Numbered from the stretch's first letter, positions 1 through 6,708 are shown. The stretch is DNA of 8,219 nt from an uncultured Paracoccaceae bacterium (GCA_913054485.1 CAJXHQ010000111.1:1-8219), one strand, 5' to 3'. The notes: generated by a model from the letters alone, not told the origin. Numbers and translations: made by a program.

Positions 1-1178
1 ATCACGTCTCCGAAATAGGCCTGGATCACATTGGCAAGATCGGTTTGCTGACAGGCGTCGAACCGGGTGATCAGCGCTCTGACCACATCCCATTCGAATT
101 TCATCTCTGGAAGTCCAGCGCGGCGGCGGGCCTCATTCTCTCCATCTTCGATCGATGCAAATGTAGAATAGAGCATGTCAAAGAAACGGCCGGTGGAATC
201 AAACTCCAGGAAAGATGCGCCAAGCGGGACAAGAATGATGTCGGCCGCGGCCAATGCGTTGATGGTCAGGTAACCGAGGGCAGGGGGGGTATCCAGAAGA
301 ATGATATCATATTCTTCCAATGCACCGCCCTGTTCCAGCGCGCCCGTCAGCGCATCCCACAGTGCCCAGCTGCGCAGTCCCATCCGCCAGACGGGGATCT
401 GGAATTCCGCCCAATAGAGGTTCAGCTGCGCCCCAATGAGATCGATATTGGGCCAATGGGTTTTCTGAACCACATCCTGCAGTTCCGTGTTCAACGCCTC
501 ATTGAGGGTTTCATCAAGCGGTATCTCAGCCTGCCCGGCCGCCGCACGGACTTTGTTCTCGGCAAGAACATTGCTGGCATAATCTTTTGCAAGGAGCGGA
601 AAGACCGTCTTCCACTCGTCCGGCACATCGCCGCCGAGAATTGATGTCATCGACCCTTGAGAATCAAGGTCTATAACCAGAACCTTATAGCCGTCGAGCG
701 CCGCGGACATTGCAAGATGGGCTGCCGTGGATGTTTTGCCAACGCCGCCTTTGAAATTGGCAACGGCTACGATCTTGGCGTCAACACCTTCTGGCCTGTA
801 GGGGCGGTATTCCTTGGTGCTGACGCCTTCTTCAGCAAAATGGTCACGCAACTTCAGGACGTCTTCCAGGGTGAACCAGCGGGCGCCTGCATTGCCCTCG
901 CCCTGCGGGAGTCCTGGGTTCTTGTTCAGGACGCGCCGAAGATGCGCGGGGGCAACGGGAATCAGGTAGCGGCAGATTTCCCACGTGGAGAATTTGCGGA
1001 GACGCTTGCGTCCGTCTGGAGCGTATCCGCGCTTGGAAAGATCCTCGCGCCCGCGGCCCGCAAAAGCAGCCGCTTTCGCGAATCGCGCAGTGTCGACGAT
1101 GGGTCCAAGTTTTGCTGCCGCAGCCTCGGGATCGAGGTTAAAATAAGGGGGCAGGGGGGCCTCTGGTTTCTTAGCCAT
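1..1178 (-). CDS. parA: ParA plasmid partition ATPase (class Ia-like), 3' end beyond window
   Basis: Partition ATPase that would bind the nucleoid and, with ParB bound at parS, segregate the plasmid at cell division. I read 392 codons from the ATG at 1178 to the left edge without a stop, beginning MAKKPEAPLP. Residues about 60-115 look like a MerR/winged helix-turn-helix region (FSTWEICRYL ... RWFTLEDVLKLRDHF), as in class Ia ParA proteins such as those of P1, which also repress their own operon. The deviant Walker A is KGGVGKTS at 143-150 (signature Lys143, catalytic Lys148). Walker A' is VLVIDLDSQGS at 167-177, and Walker B is IILLDTPP at 292-299. An AAGAGA purine stretch lies just upstream of the start. 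The missing part is probably the last several dozen residues, with parB expected next. The gene is divergent from rep, the usual arrangement for such modules. Family assignment is firm; autoregulation is inferred. Confidence 0.95.
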   Translation of the reverse strand, partial: MAKKPEAPLPPYFNLDPEAAAAKLGPIVDTARFAKAAAFAGRGREDLSKRGYAPDGRKRLRKFSTWEICRYLIPVAPAHLRRVLNKNPGLPQGEGNAGARWFTLEDVLKLRDHFAEEGVSTKEYRPYRPEGVDAKIVAVANFKGGVGKTSTAAHLAMSAALDGYKVLVIDLDSQGSMTSILGGDVPDEWKTVFPLLAKDYASNVLAENKVRAAAGQAEIPLDETLNEALNTELQDVVQKTHWPNIDLIGAQLNLYWAEFQIPVWRMGLRSWALWDALTGALEQGGALEEYDIILLDTPPALGYLTINALAAADIILVPLGASFLEFDSTGRFFDMLYSTFASIEDGENEARRRAGLPEMKFEWDVVRALITRFDACQQTDLANVIQAYFGDV

Positions 1179-1224
1179 GTATCTCTTGCCTCGGTAAGAT
1201 CGCCCTAAACAGGCGTTATCGGTC

Positions 1225-1240
1225 AGATGATGGCACATCT
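1225..1240. promoter_or_regulatory. Short inverted repeat upstream of parA, possible operator
   Basis: AGATG at 1225-1229 and CATCT at 1236-1240 are perfect 5-bp inverted arms around a 6-base spacer, about 50 bases upstream of the parA start. Class Ia ParA proteins commonly bind a palindromic operator overlapping their promoter, so this position is suitable. On the minus strand, TTCACA (1249-1254) followed 17 bases later by CATCAT (1226-1231) is a possible weak promoter that would overlap the repeat. The arms are short enough to arise by chance. Confidence 0.25.
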
Positions 1241-1293
1241 TTAGTCCAGTGTGAATCACCTATTCTCTGCGCACGTGTTTGTGCCTTGCTGCA

Positions 1294-1311
1294 GGTTTCG
1301 CGGGCGAAACC
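1294..1311. promoter_or_regulatory. Perfect palindrome, candidate parS partition site
   Basis: GGTTTCG at 1294-1300 and CGAAACC at 1305-1311 form a perfect 7-bp inverted repeat around CGGG. It lies between the parA promoter region and the AT-rich part of the origin. The TTTC...GAAA layout resembles the general form of ParB-binding parS sites (chromosomal consensus TGTTTCACGTGAAACA), though the centre differs. Only one copy was found in the window. It could instead be an operator for parA or a short RNA hairpin. Confidence 0.45.
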
Positions 1312-1360
1312 CCGTGTTTTCAATGGAAAAGGGATTCCGGAAGCGCCCATATAGGTTGTG

Positions 1361-1425
1361 ATTCTTTGATCTAGTTTAGATTCTTTACGCCTAGTTATAG
1401 GCTTATAATCAAATACTTAAGTATG
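1361..1425. other. AT-rich segment of plasmid origin, probable DNA unwinding element
   Basis: This stretch is markedly AT-rich: 20 G/C in the 70 bases 1361-1430, against GC-rich flanks. It contains two imperfect direct repeats of about 19-21 bp, 1361-1379 and 1380-1400, sharing ATTCTTT and CTAGTT. It also has a GCCTA/TAGGC inverted repeat (1389-1402) and a perfect 12-bp palindrome ATACTTAAGTAT (1413-1424). It directly abuts the iterons. In iteron plasmids the AT-rich repeats beside the iterons are where Rep and DnaA open the duplex, which is the inferred role here. Confidence 0.6.
1407..1419 (+). promoter_or_regulatory. IHF-type binding site within the origin
   Basis: AATCAAATACTTA matches the IHF consensus WATCAANNNNTTR at every defined position. 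It sits between the AT-rich direct repeats and the first iteron, where IHF bends origin DNA in several iteron plasmids. The consensus is loose and the region is AT-rich, so a chance match is possible. Confidence 0.4.
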
Positions 1426-1429
1426 TTTG

Positions 1430-1539
1430 GGGACCCGGCTTCAGGTCCAAAGGTACCTGCTTGCGGGATCAATGGTACCCGGGCACAGGACAAGGGGAGC
1501 CGATTCGCAGGTTAAGGGGCACCAGCCTGCGGTGAGGAG
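1430..1539 (+). repeat. Iteron array 1: five direct repeats with 22-bp period
   Basis: Five units start at 1430, 1452, 1474, 1496 and 1518, exactly 22 bp apart. The conserved core is GGTACC or a variant (GGGACC, GGTACC, GGTACC, GGAGCC, GGCACC). Most units then have a more variable G/C-rich part containing TGCGGG or CAGG, ending in a short A-rich stretch (CAA, TTAAG). The second and third units are closest to consensus and the fifth is the most degenerate. Period, position upstream of rep and proximity to an AT-rich element are typical of Rep-binding iterons, which serve as the origin and set copy number. Confidence 0.8.
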
Positions 1540-1575
1540 TCCGGTGAGGCTCTGAACAGGGGAAAACCACCCGAC

Positions 1576-1584
1576 TTATCCACA
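1576..1584 (+). promoter_or_regulatory. DnaA box
   Basis: TTATCCACA is a perfect match to the consensus DnaA box. It lies between the two iteron groups of the origin. It implies that host DnaA helps Rep to open the origin, as in other iteron plasmids. Confidence 0.75.
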
Positions 1585-1629
1585 ATCGATCCCCAGAAAG
1601 GGCTCCGAAACTGCGGATTGCCGGGGTGT

Positions 1630-1693
1630 GGTACCCGTTTCCGGGTTAAAGGTACCCGTCTGCGGGAGCGTGGCCTCCCGTAAACGGGTCCCC
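1630..1693. repeat. Iteron array 2 with inverted copy; probable Rep autoregulatory operator
   Basis: Two direct units begin GGTACCCG at 1630 and 1651, here 21 bp apart. They are followed by an opposite-strand unit at 1672-1693 (GGGACCCGTTTACGGG when read on the minus strand). The last direct and the inverted unit form a large imperfect dyad: 1654-1668 and 1675-1689 pair at 13 of 15 positions around a 6-base centre. The 12 bases 1685-1696 are the exact reverse complement of 1426-1437 at the start of array 1. The dyad ends about ten bases upstream of the rep -35 box. In iteron plasmids Rep dimers commonly bind such inverted half-iterons and repress rep. Confidence 0.7.
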
Positions 1694-1702
1694 AAAGGAA
1701 GA

Positions 1703-1731
1703 TTGAGAACAGGTGCCTTTTAAGACATAAT
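1703..1731 (+). promoter_or_regulatory. Sigma70-type promoter of the rep gene
   Basis: TTGAGA (1703-1708) and CATAAT (1726-1731) are separated by 17 bp, each one mismatch or so from the -35 and -10 consensus. Transcription would begin near 1738, giving a leader of roughly 60 bases before the rep start at 1796. The adjoining inverted iteron suggests autorepression by Rep. Confidence 0.65.
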
Positions 1732-1795
1732 ACTGACAGAGCAGAGAATCCCCTTGAGAGCGGTTAACCGCCTTTGGGGCCAGAAGGACAGGCAA

Positions 1796-3082
1796 ATGGA
1801 TCAGGATAGCATCCCGCACAATCAGCTGACCGGGCCGCTGCGGCGGCAGTCGGTCAAAAAGCATGTGGCGGCGATTCATATCTCCGGCAAGCTGTCGCTG
1901 CTGCAGCGAAAGCTGTCCAACGTTCTGCTGCTCAACGCCTATGACGCATTGATCACCAAGCAGAAGCACCAGATCGACGCGCGCACGCTCTGCATGATGG
2001 TCGGATACAACTCCAACGATATGGAGACCCTGAAACAGTCTTTACGCAGTCTCGCGGAAACGGTGGCCGAGTGGGACATGCTGGACGCTGAGGGCAAGCA
2101 GGAATGGGGCGTAAGCTCGCTGTTGTCATACGCCAAGCTCAAAGGCGGGATCTGTGAGTATTCCTACTCCCCGGCCCTGGCGGAAAAACTTAATGACCCG
2201 AAGGTCTTTGCGCTGATCAATCTCAACATCCAGCGCCGCTTCACCTCCGGTCATGCCCTGGCGCTTTACGAGAATTGTTACCGCTTCGTACGCACCGGGT
2301 CGACCGGCTGGTGGCCCATCGACCTGTTCCGCCGCTTGATGGGTGTCGAAGGCAGCGCCTATTACGAGAGCTTTAAACACCTCAACGCAAAGATCATCAA
2401 ACCGGCCGTCACCGAGGTGAACAAAACCTCAAACATCCTGCTCGAGCCTGAATTCAAGAAGATGGGCCGCCAGGTGGCCGAGATCCGCTTCCTGATAAAG
2501 GAAAACCCGCAGCTGGCGATGCTGGACATCGATGATGGCGGAGCCGTACGTCAGGGGGCGGTTTATAAGCGTTTGGTTTCCATCGGTGTCAGCGACAGGC
2601 TGGCGCGCCAGTGGATTGCTGAACACGGCGAGGATTATGTCCTTGAAAAACTGTCCTATCTTGATGGAAGGAAAGGGGTCGGCAGCCCGGTGCGCTACCT
2701 CAGTGCGGCACTGCGGGAGGATTACCGCGAAAAAGCTGCGCCTGCCAAACCAGACCCCGAAGTGATTGAAGCCGCCGCAGAGCGCAAGGCAGCGGCGGAT
2801 GCGGCAGCCCAGCGGGCTGCGACGCAGGACGCTACCCGGGACCGCGCCCGCCGTCTGCGCGCCGCCCGGCTGGAACGGATCCGCGACCTGGCGGCCAGCC
2901 GGACACCGACCCAACGCGATGCTGATAAGCGGCTGTTTCTCAGCCGTTTGGAAGATGACCTCGACCGTGCCGAGTTCACTCGCCTGGGGTGGGGGGCCGC
3001 GCTTCTGGCCGGCGAAATGGCGGAGTTCTGGGAAGAACTGATCCCCGGCGCCTTCGAAGATATGATTGCAGAGGCCGTCTAG
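1796..3082 (+). CDS. Plasmid replication initiator, Rep_3-like (RepA/RepB type)
   Basis: Initiator that would bind the upstream iterons and open the plasmid origin. The 428-residue protein starts MDQDSIPHNQ at the ATG at 1796, which has an AGAAGGA ribosome binding site seven bases upstream; an upstream in-frame TTG at 1754 lacks such a site. Residues 30-165 resemble the first winged-helix domain of Rep_3 initiators (GKLSLLQRKLSNVLLLNAYD at 31-50, a hallmark helix). Residues 170-235 would be the second winged helix (WWPIDLFRRLMGV, then ESFKHLNAKIIKPAVTEVN), which contacts iteron DNA. Residues 318-395 form an Ala/Arg/Glu-rich, probably helical extension, and the acidic C-terminus ends EDMIAEAV. 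The gene has its own promoter beside inverted iterons and is divergent from parA. No AAA+ motif is present, so it is not a DnaA-like replicase. Roseobacter plasmid nomenclature uses both RepA and RepB; I cannot settle which, so no symbol is given. Confidence 0.88.
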   Translation: MDQDSIPHNQLTGPLRRQSVKKHVAAIHISGKLSLLQRKLSNVLLLNAYDALITKQKHQIDARTLCMMVGYNSNDMETLKQSLRSLAETVAEWDMLDAEGKQEWGVSSLLSYAKLKGGICEYSYSPALAEKLNDPKVFALINLNIQRRFTSGHALALYENCYRFVRTGSTGWWPIDLFRRLMGVEGSAYYESFKHLNAKIIKPAVTEVNKTSNILLEPEFKKMGRQVAEIRFLIKENPQLAMLDIDDGGAVRQGAVYKRLVSIGVSDRLARQWIAEHGEDYVLEKLSYLDGRKGVGSPVRYLSAALREDYREKAAPAKPDPEVIEAAAERKAAADAAAQRAATQDATRDRARRLRAARLERIRDLAASRTPTQRDADKRLFLSRLEDDLDRAEFTRLGWGAALLAGEMAEFWEELIPGAFEDMIAEAV

Positions 3083-3358
3083 AGCATTTTCCCCGGTTTT
3101 CTGAAGGACAGGCCTGCAGACCCGGATCTGGGGGTTAGCCGGAGGGCGTTTCCATAGTCTAGCTCTGCGCTGGTTAAGGTCAAAATCCTGTATTTTTGAT
3201 CGTAAGGTAACTGGTTTCCCTACCTTGTTGACGTTTTGATGCTCTTCGGCACCTGCAAGAAAGGGTTCAGTTGCAGCAAGGCAATGGCCGGAAGGTTGCT
3301 CCTGGGGGAAAACCTCAGAATTCGACTGATGCTGATAACAAACGATTGCTGAGTATGG
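3083..3358. other. Convergent intergenic region between rep and the HlyD gene
   Basis: No credible gene is seen. Both flanking genes end here, so terminators are expected, but I find no classic GC hairpin followed by a T run on either strand. Weak perfect inverted repeats exist: TCAAAA/TTTTGA (3180-3185, 3194-3199), AAGGTA/TACCTT (3204-3209, 3221-3226) and CTGCAA/TTGCAG (3253-3258, 3271-3276). The first is followed by few Ts and none is convincing alone. Confidence 0.4.
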
Positions 3359-4591
3359 TCAGATGGGCAGCCCGTCAGACAGCAGCTGGCGCGCGGTGCG
3401 GAGCAGAATGCCGGATAGGCGCTGATCCGGCCTGCTGACGCGGACTTCCGAGGCGGTATTGCCGCCGTCGACACCCTTGCCGCCCATATCCAGCGGCAAG
3501 CCGCTCAGATCTGCACCCGTCAGGTCCAGATGCACCCGGACAACCCGGCGGCCGTCATCGCGCAGATCCAGCGGCTCTTTGAATAGAACCGGGGCATTCA
3601 GGGCAGCGAACCCGTCCCGGATACCGCTGAGGCGGAGGATGACCGGATCGCCCGGTGACAAGGTGCTGGCCTCGCCTTCGGGCACGCTGAAACTGGCGTT
3701 GAGCGTGTAGCTGTTGCGGTCCTGCAGGCTGACAAGGGTCACAGGCTGGGGAAAACTCTGCCCGGCGCCGACCGGGCGCAGCCGCGCCACCTCGCCGGCC
3801 ATCGGTGCATGCAGCCGTGGCTGGTCCAGCGCCTGGCGCAGAGCGGCCCGGACTGCGCGCTGCCGGGCGACTGCGGCTTCCAGTCTTTTCACCTGTGCAA
3901 GTATCTCCTGTTCCTGATCCGAGTTCAGGGCGGCCAGCTCCAGGTCCAGTTTGCCGGTCTGCAGCGCCAGACCGTTTCGTTCCACAGCGATCTGTACAGC
4001 CAGCCGGTTCCGCCGTTCGCTGTCGCTGATACGGGCTGCAGCTGATTTCAGGCGGCGGATACGGGCGCCGAAGCGGGCCTCGACGGCGGATCGTGCCATT
4101 GCAATGCGGCGGGCCTGGACATCATGACGGTTGAGAAGTGCCGCACATTCGCTTGCTGCCCGTTCAGTCAGCAAGGCGGTCTCAGGGTCAAGGCCGCCAG
4201 CCGGCAATTCGCTGTCGCGCGGCACCACGGCCGAGATCAGGCAGCGGCGCAGGATATTATCTGCAAGGATACGGCGTTCGGCCTCGTCCAGCTGCTCTGC
4301 AATCAGATCGGTGTCAAAAACCGCCAGGGTCTGTCCGGCCTTCACCGTTTCGCCTTCTTGAACCAGCAGCTTTTTCAGCGGGACCGATTGGGGCAGGTCA
4401 ACATCCGTTTGCCGCAGGCTGCTGCGCAGGATGCCCGGATAACTCAGCTGGCTTGGCACCATAACGCGCGTCGCCAGCAAAGCGGCGGAGGCGGTGAGGA
4501 TCATGCAGATCATCCCGGCCCAGAGCGGCCACAGCCAGCGCCGCCAGGCGGATGGCTCGCGCAGGGGGGGGATGTCACTTGCTGCCGGCAT
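3359..4591 (-). CDS. HlyD-family membrane fusion protein (periplasmic adaptor)
   Basis: Adaptor subunit of a type I-like exporter, anchored in the inner membrane and spanning the periplasm. The 410-residue protein has a short cytoplasmic N-terminus, a membrane segment at about 19-42 (WLWPLWAGMICMILTASAAL), and the first half of a biotinyl-lipoyl-like domain at 64-95 (VPLKKLLVQEGETVKAGQTL). A long alpha-helical coiled-coil hairpin spans 96-258. The second lipoyl half is at 259-289 (LHAPMAGEVARLRPVGAGQS), followed by a beta-barrel domain. Length and domain order are normal for HlyD/EmrA-like adaptors. The ATG at 4591 is preceded by a strong AAGGAGG (4601-4607) nine bases upstream, inside the preceding ABC gene, whose stop lies 17 bp into this gene. 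The two are therefore almost certainly co-transcribed. Eight consecutive Cs fall in codons 7-10. No outer-membrane TolC-type partner is in the window, and the cargo is unknown. Confidence 0.9.
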   Translation of the reverse strand: MPAASDIPPLREPSAWRRWLWPLWAGMICMILTASAALLATRVMVPSQLSYPGILRSSLRQTDVDLPQSVPLKKLLVQEGETVKAGQTLAVFDTDLIAEQLDEAERRILADNILRRCLISAVVPRDSELPAGGLDPETALLTERAASECAALLNRHDVQARRIAMARSAVEARFGARIRRLKSAAARISDSERRNRLAVQIAVERNGLALQTGKLDLELAALNSDQEQEILAQVKRLEAAVARQRAVRAALRQALDQPRLHAPMAGEVARLRPVGAGQSFPQPVTLVSLQDRNSYTLNASFSVPEGEASTLSPGDPVILRLSGIRDGFAALNAPVLFKEPLDLRDDGRRVVRVHLDLTGADLSGLPLDMGGKGVDGGNTASEVRVSRPDQRLSGILLRTARQLLSDGLPI

Positions 4592-6560
4592 TATCCGCAG
4601 CCTCCTTGGGGCCGGAAATGCGCGGGTCGTAGGTCTGGATCTTCACCTCGACCACCCGCATGTCGTTTTCTACCGTGCAACTGACTTCCATCGCGCCTTG
4701 GCAGATGGCGGCCAGCGGGTTCAGCCGCCCGCCGCTGTCCTCTGCGGCTTCGGCGCGCGCTTTTTCCAGAACGCCGGTTGAGACCGGGGCAGCCTGATCC
4801 GCCATGCGCAGCAGGCAGTACCCTTCGTGGTGTTTGAATTCGAATCGCAGTTCCTGCTTGAGATCCAGCCCGCTGACCCCGTGACAGGACAGCGCCAGCA
4901 TCTCGTTCGCCAATGTGCAGACCCGGCGCCGGTTTGCGGCGTCTCCGTCGCGGCGGAACAGCGAGGCGAGCCAGCTGTCCAGCGCTTCTTCGCTGGTGAG
5001 CTCACGTTCTGTGACAAAGCGGCTCCAGCCGGCCGAGGTGCGGGCGCGGATCTCTGCGGCCGGCCCGGTGTCGATCAGGCGGCCGCCTTGCAGCACCAGC
5101 AGACGGTCGCACATCTCTTGCAGCTTGCGGTTCCCGGTGACGATCAGGACCGACAGGCCCAGCCGCCGGTCCTGCTGCAGCCGCGCAGCCAGGGCCGCGA
5201 TCTGTTTGGGGCCGGCCCCGTCTTCTGGCCGGTCCAGCAGCAGCAGCCTGGGCCGCAGCAGGAAGGCGCGGGCAAGGGCCAGCATCTTCTGCTCACTGCC
5301 GGAAAGGGTGCGGGCATCGGCCGCGTTGCAGATAAAATCCGCAGCCTCGGTCGAGAAGGCAATCTGTTTCAGGACATTCCGCGCGCGTTCCAGCTCTTCG
5401 CCGCCGTGAAAGCAGCTGAGGTTTTGCGCGCCGCTGGCCGACAGGATATGGGGCACCGGCGGCAGATACACAGCTGGCACCCTCTGAGAGCGGGCTGAGC
5501 GTTTCCACAGGTCTTCGCCCTCTAAAACGGCTGCGCCTCGGATATCCAGCCCAGTCTGATGGTAAGGGTCTGCCAGGCACCGCATGAGGAGGCTCTTGCC
5601 GGCGGTGCTGCCGCCCTCGATGCCGGTGATTTGGCCTGGCTCAATGGAAAAGCTGATGTCAGCCAGCAAGGCCGCCCCGTCCGGGGTAAACGCATTGAGC
5701 CCTGCGACGTTCAGCCCGGAGGGGTTTTCCTCCAGAATATCGGCGGGCATCTGCGCCGCCAGGCTGGTCACAGCCGCTGCAGTCAGTGGCGGCTGGAAAT
5801 ATGCGGAGGCGCGCGCTTGCAAGTAGCGCCCGGCGCTCAGGATGCAGAGCAATGTGATGATCGCAAGTGCGGGTGCGGCGGCCACGGTCAGAACATCAAG
5901 AGCGGCCAGTTGCACAGAGACCGCAAAGGCGGCAGTGAAGCCAAGCCAGGCGATGGCCATCACCACGGTTTTCAGAAGCCTGCTGTCCTGACCGGGGCGG
6001 GCTGCCAGGTCCAGCCCCAGGGCATCGCGGCCAGACAGGACAGAGACCGCTTCGGACGGCAAGAAATCCCAAAGGGGTTCGCGTTTGAAGAAGCGCCGAC
6101 CGCCGCGGCTTGCCGCCCAGGCCAAAGCCATGCCGGCAGTTGCAGGCAGCGCCAGCAGCGGATGCACCAGCGCCAGCACGCCGCAGCCGGCCAGGGCCGC
6201 CAGCGCCTGCATGGCCTTGGCGTGCTGCTCGCGCAGGCGGCGGTGGCCCATCAGCGCGTGGCCGTGGCCGGCTTCAAGGATGATCATGCCCAGGGCAGGG
6301 GCCAGCGCCAGCGCTGTCAGAAGCGGTGCGAGAATCTCCTGCTTCTGCTCATAGACGAGCGTATACAAAAAGACGGTGAGTACGCAGATGGCGATCACGC
6401 AACCTGCGCCGCCCAGCACAAACAACAGCGACAGCCCGCGCGCCCAGGCCGGCTCGCTCCGGCCCTGAAGCAGCGCGCCGGCCGTGCCGGGAACCGCGGC
6501 CCCGTCATCGGCCTCCAAAGCTTCAGACGTGCTGTTTTTCAATTCAGGAAAGTACTGCAT
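4575..6560 (-). CDS. ABC exporter-like protein with degenerate nucleotide-binding domain and C-terminal extension
   Basis: Fused transmembrane and ATP-binding protein, probable partner of the HlyD adaptor encoded next. It has 661 residues; the start ATG at 6560 has GAGGGG (6564-6569) just upstream. About six membrane segments lie at roughly 42-70, 77-97, 116-134, 136-150, 195-217 and 221-243. The nucleotide-binding domain covers about 284-510. Walker A is GGSTAGKS (316-323), the signature is LSGSEQ (419-424), and the Walker B Asp is D443 in LLLLDRPEDG. Key catalytic positions differ from active ABC proteins: the Q-loop Gln is Pro368 (YLPPVP), the catalytic Glu is Arg444, the D-loop SALD reads DGAG (447-450), and the H-loop His is Gly476 (IVTGNR). 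ATP binding seems possible, hydrolysis by this subunit unlikely. Residues about 520-645 lie beyond a normal exporter end and resemble a degenerate HATPase/anti-sigma fold. It could be a regulatory subunit or the inactive half of a heterodimer. The reading frame is intact, so it is not an obvious pseudogene. Confidence 0.85.
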   Translation of the reverse strand: MQYFPELKNSTSEALEADDGAAVPGTAGALLQGRSEPAWARGLSLLFVLGGAGCVIAICVLTVFLYTLVYEQKQEILAPLLTALALAPALGMIILEAGHGHALMGHRRLREQHAKAMQALAALAGCGVLALVHPLLALPATAGMALAWAASRGGRRFFKREPLWDFLPSEAVSVLSGRDALGLDLAARPGQDSRLLKTVVMAIAWLGFTAAFAVSVQLAALDVLTVAAAPALAIITLLCILSAGRYLQARASAYFQPPLTAAAVTSLAAQMPADILEENPSGLNVAGLNAFTPDGAALLADISFSIEPGQITGIEGGSTAGKSLLMRCLADPYHQTGLDIRGAAVLEGEDLWKRSARSQRVPAVYLPPVPHILSASGAQNLSCFHGGEELERARNVLKQIAFSTEAADFICNAADARTLSGSEQKMLALARAFLLRPRLLLLDRPEDGAGPKQIAALAARLQQDRRLGLSVLIVTGNRKLQEMCDRLLVLQGGRLIDTGPAAEIRARTSAGWSRFVTERELTSEEALDSWLASLFRRDGDAANRRRVCTLANEMLALSCHGVSGLDLKQELRFEFKHHEGYCLLRMADQAAPVSTGVLEKARAEAAEDSGGRLNPLAAICQGAMEVSCTVENDMRVVEVKIQTYDPRISGPKEAADNAGSK

Positions 6561-6708
6561 TGACCCCTCGCTTTCTCGGAAATTACTTTCATTTATAAGG
6601 CGCGAAAATTAAAAAATCTTTTCCGTCAAATTAATTGTTCGAATTTCCGTTTTTTTAATATTGCCTAATAATTATGGATTTGTTTCTGGTACAAGGTCAG
6701 TCCGCGTT
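6561..6708. promoter_or_regulatory. AT-rich divergent promoter region between ABC and DUF3131 genes
   Basis: Both flanking genes are transcribed away from this region, so it must hold promoters in both directions. The bases 6581-6680 contain only 24 G/C in 100, in a GC-rich neighbourhood. Features include A6 and T7 runs, a TATAAA on the minus strand (6592-6597) well placed as a -10 for the ABC gene, and TAATAA (6666-6671) as a weak plus-strand -10 candidate. I see no good -35 partner for either. Such AT-rich islands often bind H-NS-like or Ros/MucR-type regulators in alphaproteobacteria, which is an inference here. Confidence 0.5.

Noticed and set aside
45..1208. Two plus-strand open frames (45-644, 657-1208) opposite parA
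   Set aside because: They are antisense to a clear ParA with Walker motifs, show no family resemblance, and one runs into non-coding origin sequence.
1754..1795. Upstream TTG start for rep adding 14 residues
   Set aside because: The ATG at 1796 has an ideal AGAAGGA site seven bases upstream; the TTG has none.
2429..2979. Minus-strand open frames within rep
   Set aside because: Arg/Ser/Ala-rich shadows of the rep C-terminal coding region.
3080..3100. TCTAGAGCATTTTCC-like sequence after the rep stop, reminiscent of dispersed alphaproteobacterial intergenic repeats
   Set aside because: Only one partial copy is visible and it overlaps the rep stop codon, so repeat identity cannot be shown from this window.
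3180..3276. Several 6-bp inverted repeats considered as terminators
   Set aside because: Low GC stems or long loops, and no adjacent U-run on the correct side for either flanking gene.
5559..6563. 334-codon plus-strand open frame opposite the ABC gene
   Set aside because: Low-complexity Gln/Gly/Arg-rich translation typical of an antisense shadow in GC-rich DNA; the minus strand has transmembrane segments and ABC motifs.
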